64,000 bases of DNA from Nitrospirota bacterium. GTDB taxonomy: Bacteria > Nitrospirota > Thermodesulfovibrionia > UBA6902. Of this stretch, positions 9,356 to 19,187 are shown in pieces. The translations under genes and the position numbers were made by a program. The first letter of the stretch is position 1; each line of letters opens with the position of its first letter. The stretch is taken from positions 62,001-126,000 of the forward strand of contig JACRHD010000019.1 in assembly GCA_016234115.1 (NCBI GenBank), given 5' to 3'. The notes beneath the pieces were generated by a model that made no database searches, was not told the origin of the DNA, and saw nothing but the letters and a program-made list of their open reading frames with translations.

Positions 9356-10474
9356 CTAAGACAGGGTTTTTTCGGCAACCTGCAACCCATACCCCTCATG
9401 CAGAATCTCTATCTTCCCCTTCAGGCCCTTTGTAATGAAGACCCTCTTCTGCGAATCCACTAAAATTCCGTCTATGTTCATCGAATCAAGGAGCTTCATA
9501 CCCTTCTCGGCCCCGAGGACGAGTACGGCCGTATCAATGCCGTCGGAGATATACCCTTCCGGGGCGATGACAGAGACGCTTATGAGGCCTGACTCCGAAG
9601 GATAGCCTGTCTTCGGGTCGATGATGTGATGATAACGTTTCCCGTCTTTTATGAAGGACCTCTGATAGTCGCCCGCCGTCGATATCGCGCGGTCTTGGAG
9701 ATAAACGCTCGCAAAGATGTCCTCCCAGGGTTTTTCCGAACCGGGATTCACCGGCCTCGGGTCCTGGATGCCCACCTTCCACGGTTTCCCCGTTGCGCTC
9801 AATCCGTAGCCCCTGATATCTCCCGCAATGGCCACAAGCGCCGCCTGTGTCCCTTTTGCCTTAATCGCCTCAACGGCCCTGTCCGCCGCATAGCCCTTTG
9901 CGATACCTCCCAGATCAAGCTCCATTCCTTTTTGCTGAAGATATATTTCCGACGCCGCGCCGTCTGTTTTTATTTTTCTGAAGTCAACGAGTTTCAGTGC
10001 CTCTTCAATTGCGCCTTCCTCCGGTATTGCCGGATTTGCAGGACGTCCTGAAAACTTCCAAAGCTTAAGGACAGGAGCAATAGTGGGATCGAACGCCCCG
10101 TCCGTCATTTCCGATACAGCGATTGTTTTTTTCATTAAATCCAACGTCTCTTTGCTGACCCCTGCCGGCTTCGCTCCCGCTGATTTGCCGATCATGCTGA
10201 TCTCGCTGTCCGGGGAGAAGTTGTTGAAGAGGGTCTCCATTTTCTTGATTTCTCCAAACCCCGCTTCTATCGCCTCTTTCGCCTTTTCTTCAGAATCGGC
10301 AACCACCGTGATAGTACAGAAGGTGTCCATCAGGACCCGGTTTTCCTTAAACATCTTGTCCTGTCTTGAACAGGAAGTAAGAAGTAAGAAGTAAGAAGTA
10401 AGAAGTAAAGCAAGAAAAAGGTAAAGACGGCATCCTGAACTTTTGAACCTTTGAACCATTGAACTTTTATTCAT
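9356..10474 (-). CDS. apbE: FAD:protein FMN transferase, lipoprotein
   Basis: This periplasmic enzyme attaches FMN to Thr in flavoproteins such as Nqr/Rnf subunits. Family motifs are [43 protein letters not shown] and [12 protein letters not shown]. The N-terminus has a Lys/Arg start, a hydrophobic stretch and the lipobox-like LLTSC, so a lipoprotein is likely. The signal-peptide segment [13 protein letters not shown] is encoded by five perfect GAAGTAA units (10374-10408), so a repeat arm forms the secretion signal. The ATG at 10474 is chosen; it overlaps the uvrA 3' end by 8 bases. An upstream TTG (10492) is possible. Confidence 0.92.
   Translation of the reverse strand: MNKSSMVQRFKSSGCRLYLFLALLLTSYFLLLTSCSRQDKMFKENRVLMDTFCTITVVADSEEKAKEAIEAGFGEIKKMETLFNNFSPDSEISMIGKSAGAKPAGVSKETLDLMKKTIAVSEMTDGAFDPTIAPVLKLWKFSGRPANPAIPEEGAIEEALKLVDFRKIKTDGAASEIYLQQKGMELDLGGIAKGYAADRAVEAIKAKGTQAALVAIAGDIRGYGLSATGKPWKVGIQDPRPVNPGSEKPWEDIFASVYLQDRAISTAGDYQRSFIKDGKRYHHIIDPKTGYPSESGLISVSVIAPEGYISDGIDTAVLVLGAEKGMKLLDSMNIDGILVDSQKRVFITKGLKGKIEILHEGYGLQVAEKTLS
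10374..10410. repeat. Five tandem GAAGTAA units inside apbE
   Basis: Five perfect 7-mers in a row within the coding region for the ApbE signal peptide. A looser period-7 tract (TTGAACC/TTGAACT words) continues at 10437-10467 over the gene start. No complementary arm is seen. Confidence 0.9.
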
Positions 10475-12983
10475 TCTGTAATCGTCTCGCAACCAACTTC
10501 TCCCTCAGATATATCCCCGTGTACGACTTCGGATTTTTCGCGACTTCCTCGGGGGTGCCCGTAGCCACCAGCCTGCCGCCTCCGTCTCCTCCTTCAGGTC
10601 CGAGGTCGATGATATAATCGGCGCTCTTGAGAATGTCGAGATTATGCTCGATGACGAGCACACTGTTGCCGGCGTCCACGAGCCTGTTGAGGACCTCGAG
10701 CAATTTCTCGATATCGAGGAAGTGAAGGCCGGTCGTGGGCTCATCGAGGATGTAGAGTGTCTTGCCGGTCGCCCTTTTGCTGAGTTCCCTCGACAGTTTT
10801 ACCCTCTGCGCCTCGCCGCCGGAAAGGGTCGTTGCGGACTGACCTAATTGAATATAACCGAGACCTACCTGTTCGAGAGTCGCCAGTTTATTTCTCAGCG
10901 GAGGTATCGCTTCGAAAAATTCCAGCGCCTGGGTCACGGTCATGTTAAGGACCTCGGAGATATTTTTCCCTTTGTACCGTATTTCGAGGGTCTCCTTGTT
11001 GTATCTCGCCCCCTTGCATGTGTCGCAGGGGACGTACAGGTCAGGCAGAAAATGCATCGACACCCTGACAAGCCCGTCCCCCTTGCAGGCCTCGCACCTG
11101 CCGCCCGTTACGTTGAAACTGAACCTCCCCGGCTTATATCCCCTCACGCGGGAGTCAGACGCCTGGGAAAACAGCATCCTCACAAATGAGAAGATCCCGG
11201 TATATGTCGCGGGATTGGACCTTGGGGTCCTTCCAAGAGGCGCCTGGTCTATATCGATCACCTTGTCGATCTTCCCGATCCCCTCGATGCCGCCATGTTT
11301 TCCGGGGACGTCAGGGGAGGAATATAATTTCTTCGCAAGGGCCTTATACAGGATTTCCAGTATCAGGGTGCTCTTGCCCGAGCCCGACACCCCGCTCACA
11401 CAGGTGAAAACCCCGAGGGGGACACCCACGTTTATCTTCCTGAGATTGAATTCCTGCGCGCCTTTTATCCTGATAAAGTCCTTCGGCCTTCGCCTGTGCG
11501 CGGGGACGGGGATAGTCATCCTGCCGCTGAGAAAAGAGCCGGTCACGGAATCCCTGTTATTTATGATGTCCCGGAAATTGCCCTCGGCCACTATGGAACC
11601 GCCGTGCACCCCGGCGCCCGGTCCCATGTCTATTATATGGTCTGCGGTCTTCATGGTCTCCTCATCATGCTCGACCACAAGGACTGTGTTGCCCATGTCT
11701 CTGAGCGCGCAGAGACTTTCAAGCAGCCTGTCGTTGTCCCTTGGGTGCAAACCGATGCTCGGCTCATCGAATATATAAAGCACCCCGGTGAGCGAGGAAC
11801 CGATCTGGGTCGCAAGCCTGATACGCTGGGACTCCCCGCTCGAAAGCGTCGCCGCCGGCCTGTTCAATGTAAGATAACCGAGGCCGACCTTTTCGAGGAA
11901 ATGCAGCCTTTCCCCTGTCTCCCTTAGAATTTTCGAGGCTATGACCTGCTCTGTCTTCGTCAATGTCAGTTGTTCAAAAAACGTGATAACGTCATTGATG
12001 GACATGGCGGACAACTCTCCGATGTTGAGGTCATTGATCCTGACGGACAATGACTCTTTCCTGAGCCTGTGTCCGTTACAGGCGGGACATACGGAAAGCC
12101 TGCCGGTGTCCTCCTCTTCTTCCTCCACATTCCTGAAGCCCAGACCCCTGCACTTCGGACACGCCCCGTACGGGCTGTTAAAGGAAAAAAACCTCGGGCT
12201 TATCTCCGGGTAATTTATGCCGCACCTGGAGCAGGCGAGCTTTGTGCTGAAGAAGAGGTCCTTGCCGTCGTCGATTATGTTTATCGTGACCGCGTCGGTA
12301 ATGCCGGTGGCGGTCGTGATCGCCTTTGAGAGATGTTTATCAATTCCGGGCCTTATTATCAGCCGGTCGATCACAATATCGATATCATGCCGTTTATGCC
12401 TGTTTAGCTTGATCTCCTTTGTAATATCGACCATCTCTCCGTCTATCCTCGCACGGATAAAGCCCTTCTTCCTGGCCTCATATAATTCTTTTTTGTATTC
12501 GCCTTTTCTGCCTGCTACTATCGGCGACAGCACCTGGATCCGCGTTCCTTCCGGCAAAGCGGTTATCATTTCAATAATCCGCTGCGTCCCCTGTGAAGAG
12601 ATCGGGTTTCCGCATTTGTAGCAGCTCAGTTTGCCGATCCTTGTGTACGCGACCCTGAGGTAATCATATATTTCCGTAATCGTGCCGACCGTGGAACGGA
12701 GATTCTTCGACACGGCCTTCTGCTCAATGGCGATGGAAGGGGAAAGTCCTTCAATGAAATCGACGTCGGGCTTCTGTATCTGATCGAGAAATTGCCGGGC
12801 ATACGCGGAAAGGCTCTCCACGTATCTCCTCTGGCCTTCTGCGTAAATCGTATCGAAGGCGAGGGACGACTTGCCTGAGCCTGAAGGCCCCGTGATGACT
12901 ACAAAGCTGTCACGCGGGATCGAGACGTCTATGTTCTTGAGATTATGGACCCTTGCGCCCCTGACTATGATATGTTCGAGCAT
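10467..12983 (-). CDS. uvrA: Excinuclease ABC subunit A, short form lacking the insertion domain
   Basis: The damage-recognition ATPase of nucleotide excision repair. Both ABC halves are intact: Walker [10 protein letters not shown] near residue 31 and GVSGSGKST in the second half, with signatures LSSGESQR and LSGGEAQR. The UvrB-binding region is retained and opens with [11 protein letters not shown]. The C-terminal zinc loop is CEAC...CDTC. The protein is 838 aa against about 940 for typical UvrA. The missing stretch maps precisely between CPKCRGLG and CPACNGHRL, where the roughly 100-residue insertion domain normally sits; only about 13 acidic residues ([11 protein letters not shown]) remain. 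Both flanking zinc Cys pairs are kept, so this looks like a clean loss rather than a frameshift. Confidence 0.93.
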   Translation of the reverse strand: MLEHIIVRGARVHNLKNIDVSIPRDSFVVITGPSGSGKSSLAFDTIYAEGQRRYVESLSAYARQFLDQIQKPDVDFIEGLSPSIAIEQKAVSKNLRSTVGTITEIYDYLRVAYTRIGKLSCYKCGNPISSQGTQRIIEMITALPEGTRIQVLSPIVAGRKGEYKKELYEARKKGFIRARIDGEMVDITKEIKLNRHKRHDIDIVIDRLIIRPGIDKHLSKAITTATGITDAVTINIIDDGKDLFFSTKLACSRCGINYPEISPRFFSFNSPYGACPKCRGLGFRNVEEEEEDTGRLSVCPACNGHRLRKESLSVRINDLNIGELSAMSINDVITFFEQLTLTKTEQVIASKILRETGERLHFLEKVGLGYLTLNRPAATLSSGESQRIRLATQIGSSLTGVLYIFDEPSIGLHPRDNDRLLESLCALRDMGNTVLVVEHDEETMKTADHIIDMGPGAGVHGGSIVAEGNFRDIINNRDSVTGSFLSGRMTIPVPAHRRRPKDFIRIKGAQEFNLRKINVGVPLGVFTCVSGVSGSGKSTLILEILYKALAKKLYSSPDVPGKHGGIEGIGKIDKVIDIDQAPLGRTPRSNPATYTGIFSFVRMLFSQASDSRVRGYKPGRFSFNVTGGRCEACKGDGLVRVSMHFLPDLYVPCDTCKGARYNKETLEIRYKGKNISEVLNMTVTQALEFFEAIPPLRNKLATLEQVGLGYIQLGQSATTLSGGEAQRVKLSRELSKRATGKTLYILDEPTTGLHFLDIEKLLEVLNRLVDAGNSVLVIEHNLDILKSADYIIDLGPEGGDGGGRLVATGTPEEVAKNPKSYTGIYLREKLVARRLQNE

Positions 12984-13053
12984 ATTATGATTTCAGGAAT
13001 TATCGAATTCTTTACTTTACCTTATCTGAATGATAAGCTGTCAAACATTCACA

Positions 13054-13143
13054 AGGGTCCAGATGCCAGGGGCCTGGGTCCTGTTAAAAAGTTGACCTCT
13101 TCACTCTGTGCCCCCGGCCCCTGGGCCCTTGCCCCTGGACCCT
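13054..13143. repeat. 7-bp-period inverted-arm repeat (AGGGTCC / GGCCCCTG words)
   Basis: The left arm AAGGGTCCAGATGCCAGGGG and the right arm CCCTTGCCCCTGGACCCTT are complementary around an A/T-rich centre. It lies in the divergent uvrA-metK spacer, ahead of the metK promoter. Confidence 0.8.
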
Positions 13144-13171
13144 TTATCATTAATAATATTATAAGTCTTCC

Positions 13172-13199
13172 TTGACATTAGGAAGAAAAAAATTATTTA
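13172..13199 (+). promoter_or_regulatory. Probable sigma-70 promoter of metK
   Basis: TTGACA at 13172-13177, a 16-base spacer, then TATTTA at 13194-13199, about 30 bases before the metK start. A nearby TTTAAT is an alternative -10. Confidence 0.6.
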
Positions 13200-13230
13200 A
13201 TAAAAGACATTTACTTAATGGAGGAATAAT

Positions 13231-14379
13231 ATGAGGAAAAGGAATTACCTGTTTACGTCTGAATCCGTTACCGAAGGTCACCCCGACAAGATTGCCGATC
13301 AGATCTCCGACGCCGTCCTGGACACCATCATAGCCGAAGACCCCAAGGCAAGGGTAGCGTGCGAGACCCTGCTGACCACAGGACTGGCGTTTGTCGCCGG
13401 TGAAATAACTACGAACTGCTACGTCGATATACCTTCGGTCGTAAGGGAGACCATCAGGGACATCGGATATACAAGGGCCAAATACGGGTTCGATTATGAG
13501 ACCTGCGCTGTAATTACATCCATACACGAACAATCCGCGGATATCGCGATGGGCGTGGATACGGGAGGCGCCGGCGATCAGGGACTTATGTTCGGTTATG
13601 CCTGCAACGAGACGCCTGAACTTATGCCTATGCCCATAATGCTTGCGCATAAACTCGCAATGAAATTAACGGAAGTAAGAAAGAAAGACATCCTCAGCTA
13701 CCTCAGACCGGACGGGAAGACACAGGTCACCATTGAATACAGAGAAGGGGTCCCGTTCAAGGTCAATACCGTTGTTATTTCCTCCCAGCACAGCCCTGAA
13801 ATAACCCTCAAAGAGATGAAAGAAGATATCATCGAAAAAGTAATAAAGCCCGTTATTCCGAAGAGACTCCTTGATGAGGAGCACATTACCTACCACATCA
13901 ACCCGACCGGCCGTTTTGTTGTCGGGGGCCCGATGGGCGATACGGGTTTGACAGGAAGAAAGATCATTGTCGACAGCTACGGCGGAATGGGCAGCCACGG
14001 CGGAGGCGCGTTCTCCGGCAAAGACCCGTCGAAAGTAGACCGTTCAGCTTCTTATATGGCGAGATACGTAGCGAAGAACATTGTCGCTTCAGGCGTTGCC
14101 GCAAAGGTCGAAGTCCAGATCGCTTACGCGATAGGAGTTGCCGAGCCGGTCTCCGTGCTTGTCGATACCTTCGGCACAGGGAAAATCAACGACACCGATC
14201 TCTCCCAGATTGTTATGAAGACTTTCGATCTCACTCCAAAAGGTATTATGAAGAAACTGAATCTGAGACGCCCCATCTTCAAGAAGACCGCCGCTTACGG
14301 GCACTTCGGAAGAAACCTTCCCGAGTTCACATGGGAAAAAACAGATATGGCTGAAAAAATCAGAAAAGCCGCAAAATAG
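13231..14379 (+). CDS. metK: S-adenosylmethionine synthase
   Basis: It makes SAM from methionine and ATP. Diagnostic motifs are [18 protein letters not shown] near residues 14-31, [15 protein letters not shown] near 113-127 and [19 protein letters not shown]. The length of 382 aa is standard. A clear GGAGG Shine-Dalgarno lies at 13218-13224. It is followed by ahcY, so production of SAM and recycling of its demethylated product are adjacent. No SAM-riboswitch pattern was seen in the leader. Confidence 0.97.
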   Translation: MRKRNYLFTSESVTEGHPDKIADQISDAVLDTIIAEDPKARVACETLLTTGLAFVAGEITTNCYVDIPSVVRETIRDIGYTRAKYGFDYETCAVITSIHEQSADIAMGVDTGGAGDQGLMFGYACNETPELMPMPIMLAHKLAMKLTEVRKKDILSYLRPDGKTQVTIEYREGVPFKVNTVVISSQHSPEITLKEMKEDIIEKVIKPVIPKRLLDEEHITYHINPTGRFVVGGPMGDTGLTGRKIIVDSYGGMGSHGGGAFSGKDPSKVDRSASYMARYVAKNIVASGVAAKVEVQIAYAIGVAEPVSVLVDTFGTGKINDTDLSQIVMKTFDLTPKGIMKKLNLRRPIFKKTAAYGHFGRNLPEFTWEKTDMAEKIRKAAK

Positions 14380-14393
14380 ATATGCTCTCATAT

Positions 14394-14434
14394 CAGGCGG
14401 GACGTCTTGCCCGGCAGGGTGGGTGTCCCGCCTG
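14394..14434 (+). terminator. Stem-loop between metK and ahcY
   Basis: A perfect 10-bp stem CAGGCGGGAC / GTCCCGCCTG with a 21-base GC-rich loop. It has no T tract, so it may be an RNA-stability element or attenuator rather than a true terminator. It does not match the SAH-riboswitch consensus. Confidence 0.5.
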
Positions 14435-14463
14435 ATTCGTTATTAATAAAAGGAGGTCGTTTA

Positions 14464-15882
14464 ATGACTACCACACTGACACAGGATTACAAAGTCGCCG
14501 ATATCGGCCTGGCCGAATGGGGAAGGAAAGAGATAGAGATCGCCGAAAAAGAAATGCCCGGACTCATGTCGGTCAGGGAAAAATACAGGAACGCAAAACC
14601 TCTCAAAGGGGTGAGGGTCTCCGGGTCGCTCCACATGACCATCCAGACGGCGGTCCTTATTGAAACCCTTGTTGATTTAGGGGCGAGCGTCAGGTGGGCC
14701 AGTTGTAATATATTTTCGACCCAGGACCACGCCGCAGCGGCAATCGCGAAAGCGGGCGTCCCGGTATTTGCCTGGAAGGGCGAGACGCTTGAAGATTACT
14801 GGTGGTGCACACTGAAGGCGTTGACGTTTCCCGGAGGCAAAGGGCCCCAGTTGATCGTAGATGACGGCGGAGACGCCACATTGCTGATACACAGGGGATA
14901 TGAGGCGGAAAATGACCCTTCAATCCTCGATGTCCCGACAGATAATAACGAACTCCGGATCATAAACGACACCCTGAAGGCCCAGTTGAAGGAAGACGGC
15001 AAATGGTGGCACAAGACTGTCGTGGAATGGAAGGGAGTCAGCGAGGAGACCACGACCGGGGTCCACAGGTTATATGAAATGATGAGAAGCGGAAAGCTGC
15101 TGGTGCCCGCGATTAACGTCAATGACTCCGTGACCAAATCGAAATTCGATAACCTCTACGGCTGCAGGGAATCATTGCCCGACGGAATCAAGAGGGCCAC
15201 GGACGTCATGTTGGCCGGAAAGGTAGCGGTGGTCTGCGGCTACGGCGACGTCGGCAAGGGTTCCGCCAAGTCTCTGAGGGCCTTCGGTTCGAGGGTCATC
15301 GTCACCGAGATAGACCCGATCTGCGCGCTGCAGGCCGCGATGGAAGGTTACGAGGTCAAGACCGTTGAAGACACGCTGGGGACCGCTGATATTTATGTGA
15401 CGACTACAGGCAACAGGGACATCATCACAATCGGGCATATGGCAAAGATGAAAGACCAGGCCATTGTCTGCAACATCGGGCATTTCGATAACGAGATACA
15501 GATAAACAAATTGAACGCTTATCCGGGGATCAGGAAGATCAACATCAAGCCGCAGGTCGATAAATACTTATTCCCTGAGGGGCACACGATCTTCATCCTT
15601 GCGGAGGGAAGGCTCGTCAACCTCGGCTGCGCCACAGGGCATCCTTCCTTCGTCATGTCCAACAGCTTCACCAACCAGACACTGGCCCAGATCGACCTCT
15701 GGAACAACAGAGACGTATATGAAAAGAAGGTGTATACCCTGTCCAAAAAGCTTGATGAGGAAGTTGCGAGACTTCACCTGGAAAAGATCGGCGTCAAGCT
15801 TACAAAGCTGACAAAGGAACAGGCCGACTATATCGGCGTTCCCCAGGAAGGGCCCTACAAGGCGGAGCACTACCGGTATTAA
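14464..15882 (+). CDS. ahcY: Adenosylhomocysteinase
   Basis: This NAD-dependent enzyme hydrolyses S-adenosylhomocysteine to adenosine and homocysteine, removing the methyltransferase inhibitor. The NAD motif [20 protein letters not shown] is near residues 257-276, with [13 protein letters not shown] near the start and the conserved C-terminus KAEHYRY. The length of 472 aa is typical of the long bacterial form. The ATG at 14464 follows a strong AAAGGAGG; an in-frame ATG at 14407 lies within the stem-loop and is rejected. It is likely co-regulated with metK. Confidence 0.97.
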   Translation: MTTTLTQDYKVADIGLAEWGRKEIEIAEKEMPGLMSVREKYRNAKPLKGVRVSGSLHMTIQTAVLIETLVDLGASVRWASCNIFSTQDHAAAAIAKAGVPVFAWKGETLEDYWWCTLKALTFPGGKGPQLIVDDGGDATLLIHRGYEAENDPSILDVPTDNNELRIINDTLKAQLKEDGKWWHKTVVEWKGVSEETTTGVHRLYEMMRSGKLLVPAINVNDSVTKSKFDNLYGCRESLPDGIKRATDVMLAGKVAVVCGYGDVGKGSAKSLRAFGSRVIVTEIDPICALQAAMEGYEVKTVEDTLGTADIYVTTTGNRDIITIGHMAKMKDQAIVCNIGHFDNEIQINKLNAYPGIRKINIKPQVDKYLFPEGHTIFILAEGRLVNLGCATGHPSFVMSNSFTNQTLAQIDLWNNRDVYEKKVYTLSKKLDEEVARLHLEKIGVKLTKLTKEQADYIGVPQEGPYKAEHYRY

Positions 15883-15935
15883 TTTTGCATTGACGGCGCG
15901 CCGGGGAAGCGACCGCTCTTTTCTGCGCGGTCACA

Positions 15936-16655
15936 TTATGTCGTCTGAGAGGACAAAAGGGCCTCCAGATCTCTCTTTGTTTCAAAAGGGAGGTCCGATA
16001 TAAATTTTACGGCCACACGTATATGTTTAATGTCCGGAATGGCCTCGACCGCCTCCAGCCCGGTTATGACGCCTGCGATCCCTTCGAGTCGTTGCCTGTT
16101 CTGCAGCTCCACGCCTGCCTCGACCTTCTCCAATATCTGAGGGAGGCGCTCCTGAGTCTCAATTATGCCCGAGAGTCCGTCAAAAGCCATTTCCTGAAGG
16201 CTGCCGCTGAAATTCTGTGAACTCGTCCTCAGGGAAAACGCCCCGTCCGCCCTGTGCCTTTCCATCTTTCTCCTGAGGGGCCTGTTCACTATGGCGGCAA
16301 CCTTGCCTACCAGGCCGTCCATTTTAAAAGGCTTGAGAAGGTAGGCGTCCGCTCCAAGCTGTACGGCCCGTTTGAGGCTCTCCTCTTCAGTGCCGGCAGA
16401 CATCAGAATGAGAGGGGTCGCCTTCAGAGACTCATGCCTTCTCAACCATTCCAGAAGAGTAAATCCGTCAAGCAGAGGCATCTCCTTTTCATAAAGCACG
16501 AGGTCATAGCGGGTGCTCTCCATCCTCTGCTGGATGTTCTTGCCGCTATTGGCCATTTCAGTAGTCATTTGAGGAAAATGGGATTCAAGGGCGTATTTGA
16601 TAAACTGCCTCAGCGACGCAGTGCTGTCCGCTATGAGCACCTTCATTTTATTCAT
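15936..16655 (-). CDS. Receiver-domain regulator with Glu replacing the phospho-acceptor Asp
   Basis: The CheY-like domain (about residues 1-125) is recognisable from VLIADS, LLDGFTLLEW and the conserved Lys of LLKPFKM. The residue at the phosphorylation position is Glu56 (DLVLYEKEMP) rather than Asp. Glu there often mimics a constitutively phosphorylated state or marks a pseudo-receiver. The C-terminal 110 residues lack a DNA-binding motif and only faintly resemble a PilZ-type fold (LQEMAFDGLSG). It starts close to the LOG-protein stop, and both are on the minus strand. Confidence 0.75.
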   Translation of the reverse strand: MNKMKVLIADSTASLRQFIKYALESHFPQMTTEMANSGKNIQQRMESTRYDLVLYEKEMPLLDGFTLLEWLRRHESLKATPLILMSAGTEEESLKRAVQLGADAYLLKPFKMDGLVGKVAAIVNRPLRRKMERHRADGAFSLRTSSQNFSGSLQEMAFDGLSGIIETQERLPQILEKVEAGVELQNRQRLEGIAGVITGLEAVEAIPDIKHIRVAVKFISDLPFETKRDLEALLSSQTT

Positions 16656-16679
16656 GATGGACCCCGTTCCGATCTCATA

Positions 16680-17741
16680 TCAAAACCTGTTTATCGCATC
16701 AATAAGGCTTCTCAGTCTGCCGAAATCCCTGAAATTGAAATCCGCCACAAGCCTCGGCAGGTGCGCGATCTCCGGCTCGTCCTCCTCATCGGCAAGGGGG
16801 TCCGAGGGATAAATCCTGCCGTGCTGCTCAAGTATATCGGGGAAGTTGTCATTGAGCTGGGCGATGCACGAAGAATCCAGAGGAGACAACAGGCGTATTA
16901 CAAGCCTTTTGCCGGCATAGCGCAGGCTGTGATACCGCTTGTAGAACAGGTTGATCTTCTCCACCGCGCGATCGACCGATTCGACATATTCAAACAGGTT
17001 AAAGTCCGTCTCGCCGATATAATTCTCCCTCAGCAGCTCGTCTTTCAGGAACATGAAAAAACGGTCCCAGTAAGTGCCGTTGCCCGGCTCTTCTACGAGT
17101 ATGAGAGGTATCGGGTTGTGCTTGCCTGTCTGAAGGAGAGTGAGTGTTTCCATGGCCTCGTCGAGCGTGCCGAACCCCCCCGGAAAGAGCGCTACCGCGT
17201 CGGCCTCCTTCAGGAACGCGACCTTCCGGTTAAAGAAATATTTGTAGGTGATAAGCCGGGGATTGCCTACAAGGACAGGGTTCGGCTTCTGCTCAAAAGG
17301 AAGAAGTATATTGACGCCGAACGAGTGATCGGGTCCCGCGCCTTCGTTGGCGGCCTGCATGATCCCGCCGCCGCCGCCCGTAATGACCATATATCCCGCT
17401 TCGGCGAGTTTCCTGCCGAAGTCCCGCGCCATACCGTATATCGGCTCGTTGGACTGCGTCCTTGCCGACCCGAATACGGTCACCTTCCTTACCGTGCGAT
17501 AGGGGCCGAACACCTTTCCCGTGAATCTCATCTCCTTCAGGGTGGTATTCATGAGCTTCATGTGCGCCCTGATGTTCCCTTCCTGTCCCGCTTTGAGCGC
17601 GCATAAGATCATCTCCCGGACCAGGTCGGCATGCTCGGCACAGCCCGCAAGTTCAATCAACCGGTCGATGTCGTTGTCTACCGGGCCGTTGGTCCTCGTA
17701 AAATGAAGCTCCATTGCGGGACCGGCGTCTGAATTCTGCAT
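16680..17741 (-). CDS. LOG-family (PpnN/TIGR00730-like) nucleotide 5'-monophosphate phosphoribohydrolase
   Basis: Family signatures are GGGGGIMQAANEGA and PGGFGTLDEAMETLTLLQTG, the PGGxGTxxE motif once mis-annotated as lysine decarboxylase. LOG proteins cleave nucleotide monophosphates to a base and ribose-5-P. The 353-aa length exceeds minimal LOG proteins (about 190 aa) because of an N-terminal extension (residues 1-90) and a C-terminal tail, as in the long PpnN class. The substrate is unknown. It lies upstream of the pseudo-receiver gene on the same strand. Confidence 0.85.
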   Translation of the reverse strand: MQNSDAGPAMELHFTRTNGPVDNDIDRLIELAGCAEHADLVREMILCALKAGQEGNIRAHMKLMNTTLKEMRFTGKVFGPYRTVRKVTVFGSARTQSNEPIYGMARDFGRKLAEAGYMVITGGGGGIMQAANEGAGPDHSFGVNILLPFEQKPNPVLVGNPRLITYKYFFNRKVAFLKEADAVALFPGGFGTLDEAMETLTLLQTGKHNPIPLILVEEPGNGTYWDRFFMFLKDELLRENYIGETDFNLFEYVESVDRAVEKINLFYKRYHSLRYAGKRLVIRLLSPLDSSCIAQLNDNFPDILEQHGRIYPSDPLADEEDEPEIAHLPRLVADFNFRDFGRLRSLIDAINRF

Positions 17742-17822
17742 ATCGCATCTCCTTACGGTTTCTTATCGGAGAAAACAGCCGATAAAATAACGGTAATATA
17801 TTAACACAAGACAGCGCCGCAA

Positions 17823-17846
17823 GAAGTTGTCGCTGCCGACAACTTC
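17823..17846. terminator. Perfect 10-bp stem-loop in the LOG/FmdB spacer
   Basis: GAAGTTGTCG, loop CTGC, CGACAACTTC, followed on the plus strand by CTTTTAT. It is probably the transcription stop for the FmdB-like gene. The T tract is weak, so a structural role is possible. Confidence 0.5.
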
Positions 17847-17930
17847 CTTTTATGACGTAAAAGGCAAGCGCTCCTCTTCAACTGCCTTGCTTACCACCGG
17901 ACTCCTGGACCGCCATTGACCCGTTTCCGG

Positions 17931-18149
17931 TCAATGGCACGATTTGCACGACGACGAGCTGCACGAAGAACATCCGGAGCCTCCCGTGGAAGTCACCGGT
18001 TTTTCAACCCCGCTCATCCCGAAGAGGGAGAACTTCTTTTTGATATTTTTGGACTTGCACTTCGGGCATGAGACATCAGGGTCGGTCCCGGACACGAGCT
18101 TTTCAAAATCCTCAGAGCAGTCGCTGCATTTATATTCGTATACAGGCAT
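17931..18149 (-). CDS. FmdB-family zinc-ribbon protein
   Basis: A 72-residue protein opening with MPVYEYKCSDCSEDFEKLV, then CPKC, forming the CxxC...CxxC zinc ribbon of the FmdB/putative regulatory family. The tail is Ser/Cys/Gly-rich (GGSGCSSCSSSSCKSCH), which is common in this family. Function is generally unknown; a regulatory or metal-binding role is assumed. Confidence 0.85.
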   Translation of the reverse strand: MPVYEYKCSDCSEDFEKLVSGTDPDVSCPKCKSKNIKKKFSLFGMSGVEKPVTSTGGSGCSSCSSSSCKSCH

Positions 18150-18212
18150 ATGTTACTCCGTAACTGATTTCACAGATGATAAAAACTGATTACGCAGATA
18201 TAATAACACGGA

Positions 18213-18383
18213 CTAAACAACAAACCTCATTATTTGGCACTTCGTATTGCCGAAATTCACTAATAATCCGACTTTCAGTCCTGATGCTTTTAAATATGAT
18301 ATGACCTGTGATTCAAATATGGACGGTATATTACCGGACAATGCTTTAAGTTCAACAATTACTTTGTCATCTACCACCAAGGA
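18213..18383 (-). pseudogene. C-terminal remnant of a GxxExxY protein
   Basis: On the minus strand this stretch reads VVDDKVIVELKALSGN...SYLKASGLKVGLLVNFG...MRFVV and stop, matching the C-terminal half of the GxxExxY family (about 130 aa). An in-frame stop just upstream and absence of the GxxExxY N-terminus make it a fragment. Its flanks carry ATCTGTGTAATC-like repeated words. Confidence 0.75.
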
Positions 18384-18444
18384 TCTTTATCAGCCATCTG
18401 ATTTTATCTGTGTAATCTGTCCGTTATCTGTGTAATCAGGCGCC

Positions 18445-19089
18445 TTACTTAGGCACCTTTTCCCAGTCTTTCAGAAACTTCTCGATCCCGATATCCGTAA
18501 GCGGGTGCCTTGAAAGCTGATCGATGACGGCAAAGGGAATGGTCGCTATATGAGCGCCCATACGGGCGGCGTCCAGCACGTGTATCGGATTGCGGATGCT
18601 CGCTACGATCACCTCTGTTTCAAACTCATAATTTTCGTATATCTCCAGTATCTGCGCCACCAGGTCCATGCCGTAATGGGTTATATCATCAAGTCTGCCC
18701 ACAAAAGGGCTTACGAATGTCGCGCCCGCCTTTGCGGCCAGCAGCGCCTGGTTGGGCGAAAAAATCAGGGTGACGTTTGTCTTTATCCCGAGCTGTGAAA
18801 GCTTCTTTACCGCCTTCAGTCCGTCTTTTGTCATGGGGACCTTTATCACTATATTCTTATGTATCTTTGCCAGCTCCTGCGCCTCCCTCACCATCCCGTC
18901 CGGGTCAAGGCTGACGACCTCGGCGCTGACAGGGCCGTCGACTATATCGCAGATCTCCCTGAGCAGCTCCACCGGGTTTCTTTTCTCCTTTGACATAAGA
19001 GACGGGTTTGTAGTAACGCCGTCGATAACGCCAAGCTCCCACGCCTCCCTGATCTCCTTCGTATTCGCGGTGTCGATAAAAAATTTCAT
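18445..19089 (-). CDS. tal: Transaldolase, small TalC/Fsa type
   Basis: A 214-residue class I aldolase. The N-terminus [17 protein letters not shown], the segment [12 protein letters not shown], and the Schiff-base Lys context [16 protein letters not shown] are characteristic. It could act as transaldolase in the pentose phosphate pathway or as fructose-6-P aldolase; the subfamily cannot be resolved by eye. The ATG at 19089 sits behind AAAGGAGG. Confidence 0.93.
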   Translation of the reverse strand: MKFFIDTANTKEIREAWELGVIDGVTTNPSLMSKEKRNPVELLREICDIVDGPVSAEVVSLDPDGMVREAQELAKIHKNIVIKVPMTKDGLKAVKKLSQLGIKTNVTLIFSPNQALLAAKAGATFVSPFVGRLDDITHYGMDLVAQILEIYENYEFETEVIVASIRNPIHVLDAARMGAHIATIPFAVIDQLSRHPLTDIGIEKFLKDWEKVPK

Positions 19090-19102
19090 CAAGCCTCCTT
19101 TT

Positions 19103-19178
19103 AGTGCAATAGCGCAGAAGCGCAATAGGGCAAAAGCGCATTAGCAGGGAATGGTTTTACATCTGCTCTTCCGCACTT
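19103..19178. repeat. 7-bp-period inverted-arm repeat (GCGCAAT / TTCTGCTC words)
   Basis: The left arm repeats GTGCAAT-AGCGCAG-AAGCGCA-type words and the right arm has CTGCTCTTCCGCACTTCTGC. It lies between the transaldolase start and the GlcF-like stop. Confidence 0.7.
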
Positions 19179-19187
19179 CTGCTCTGT

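Noticed and set aside
13144-13230. SAM riboswitch before metK
   Set aside because: The leader is too short and lacks the conserved SAM-I/II core; only a promoter and small hairpin are seen.
14380-14463. SAH riboswitch before ahcY
   Set aside because: A single stem-loop is present; the conserved SAH motif bases are missing.
16254-17606. 450-aa open frame on the plus strand
   Set aside because: It lies antisense to the well-supported LOG-family gene and part of the pseudo-receiver gene; it has no recognisable motif and is a codon-bias shadow.
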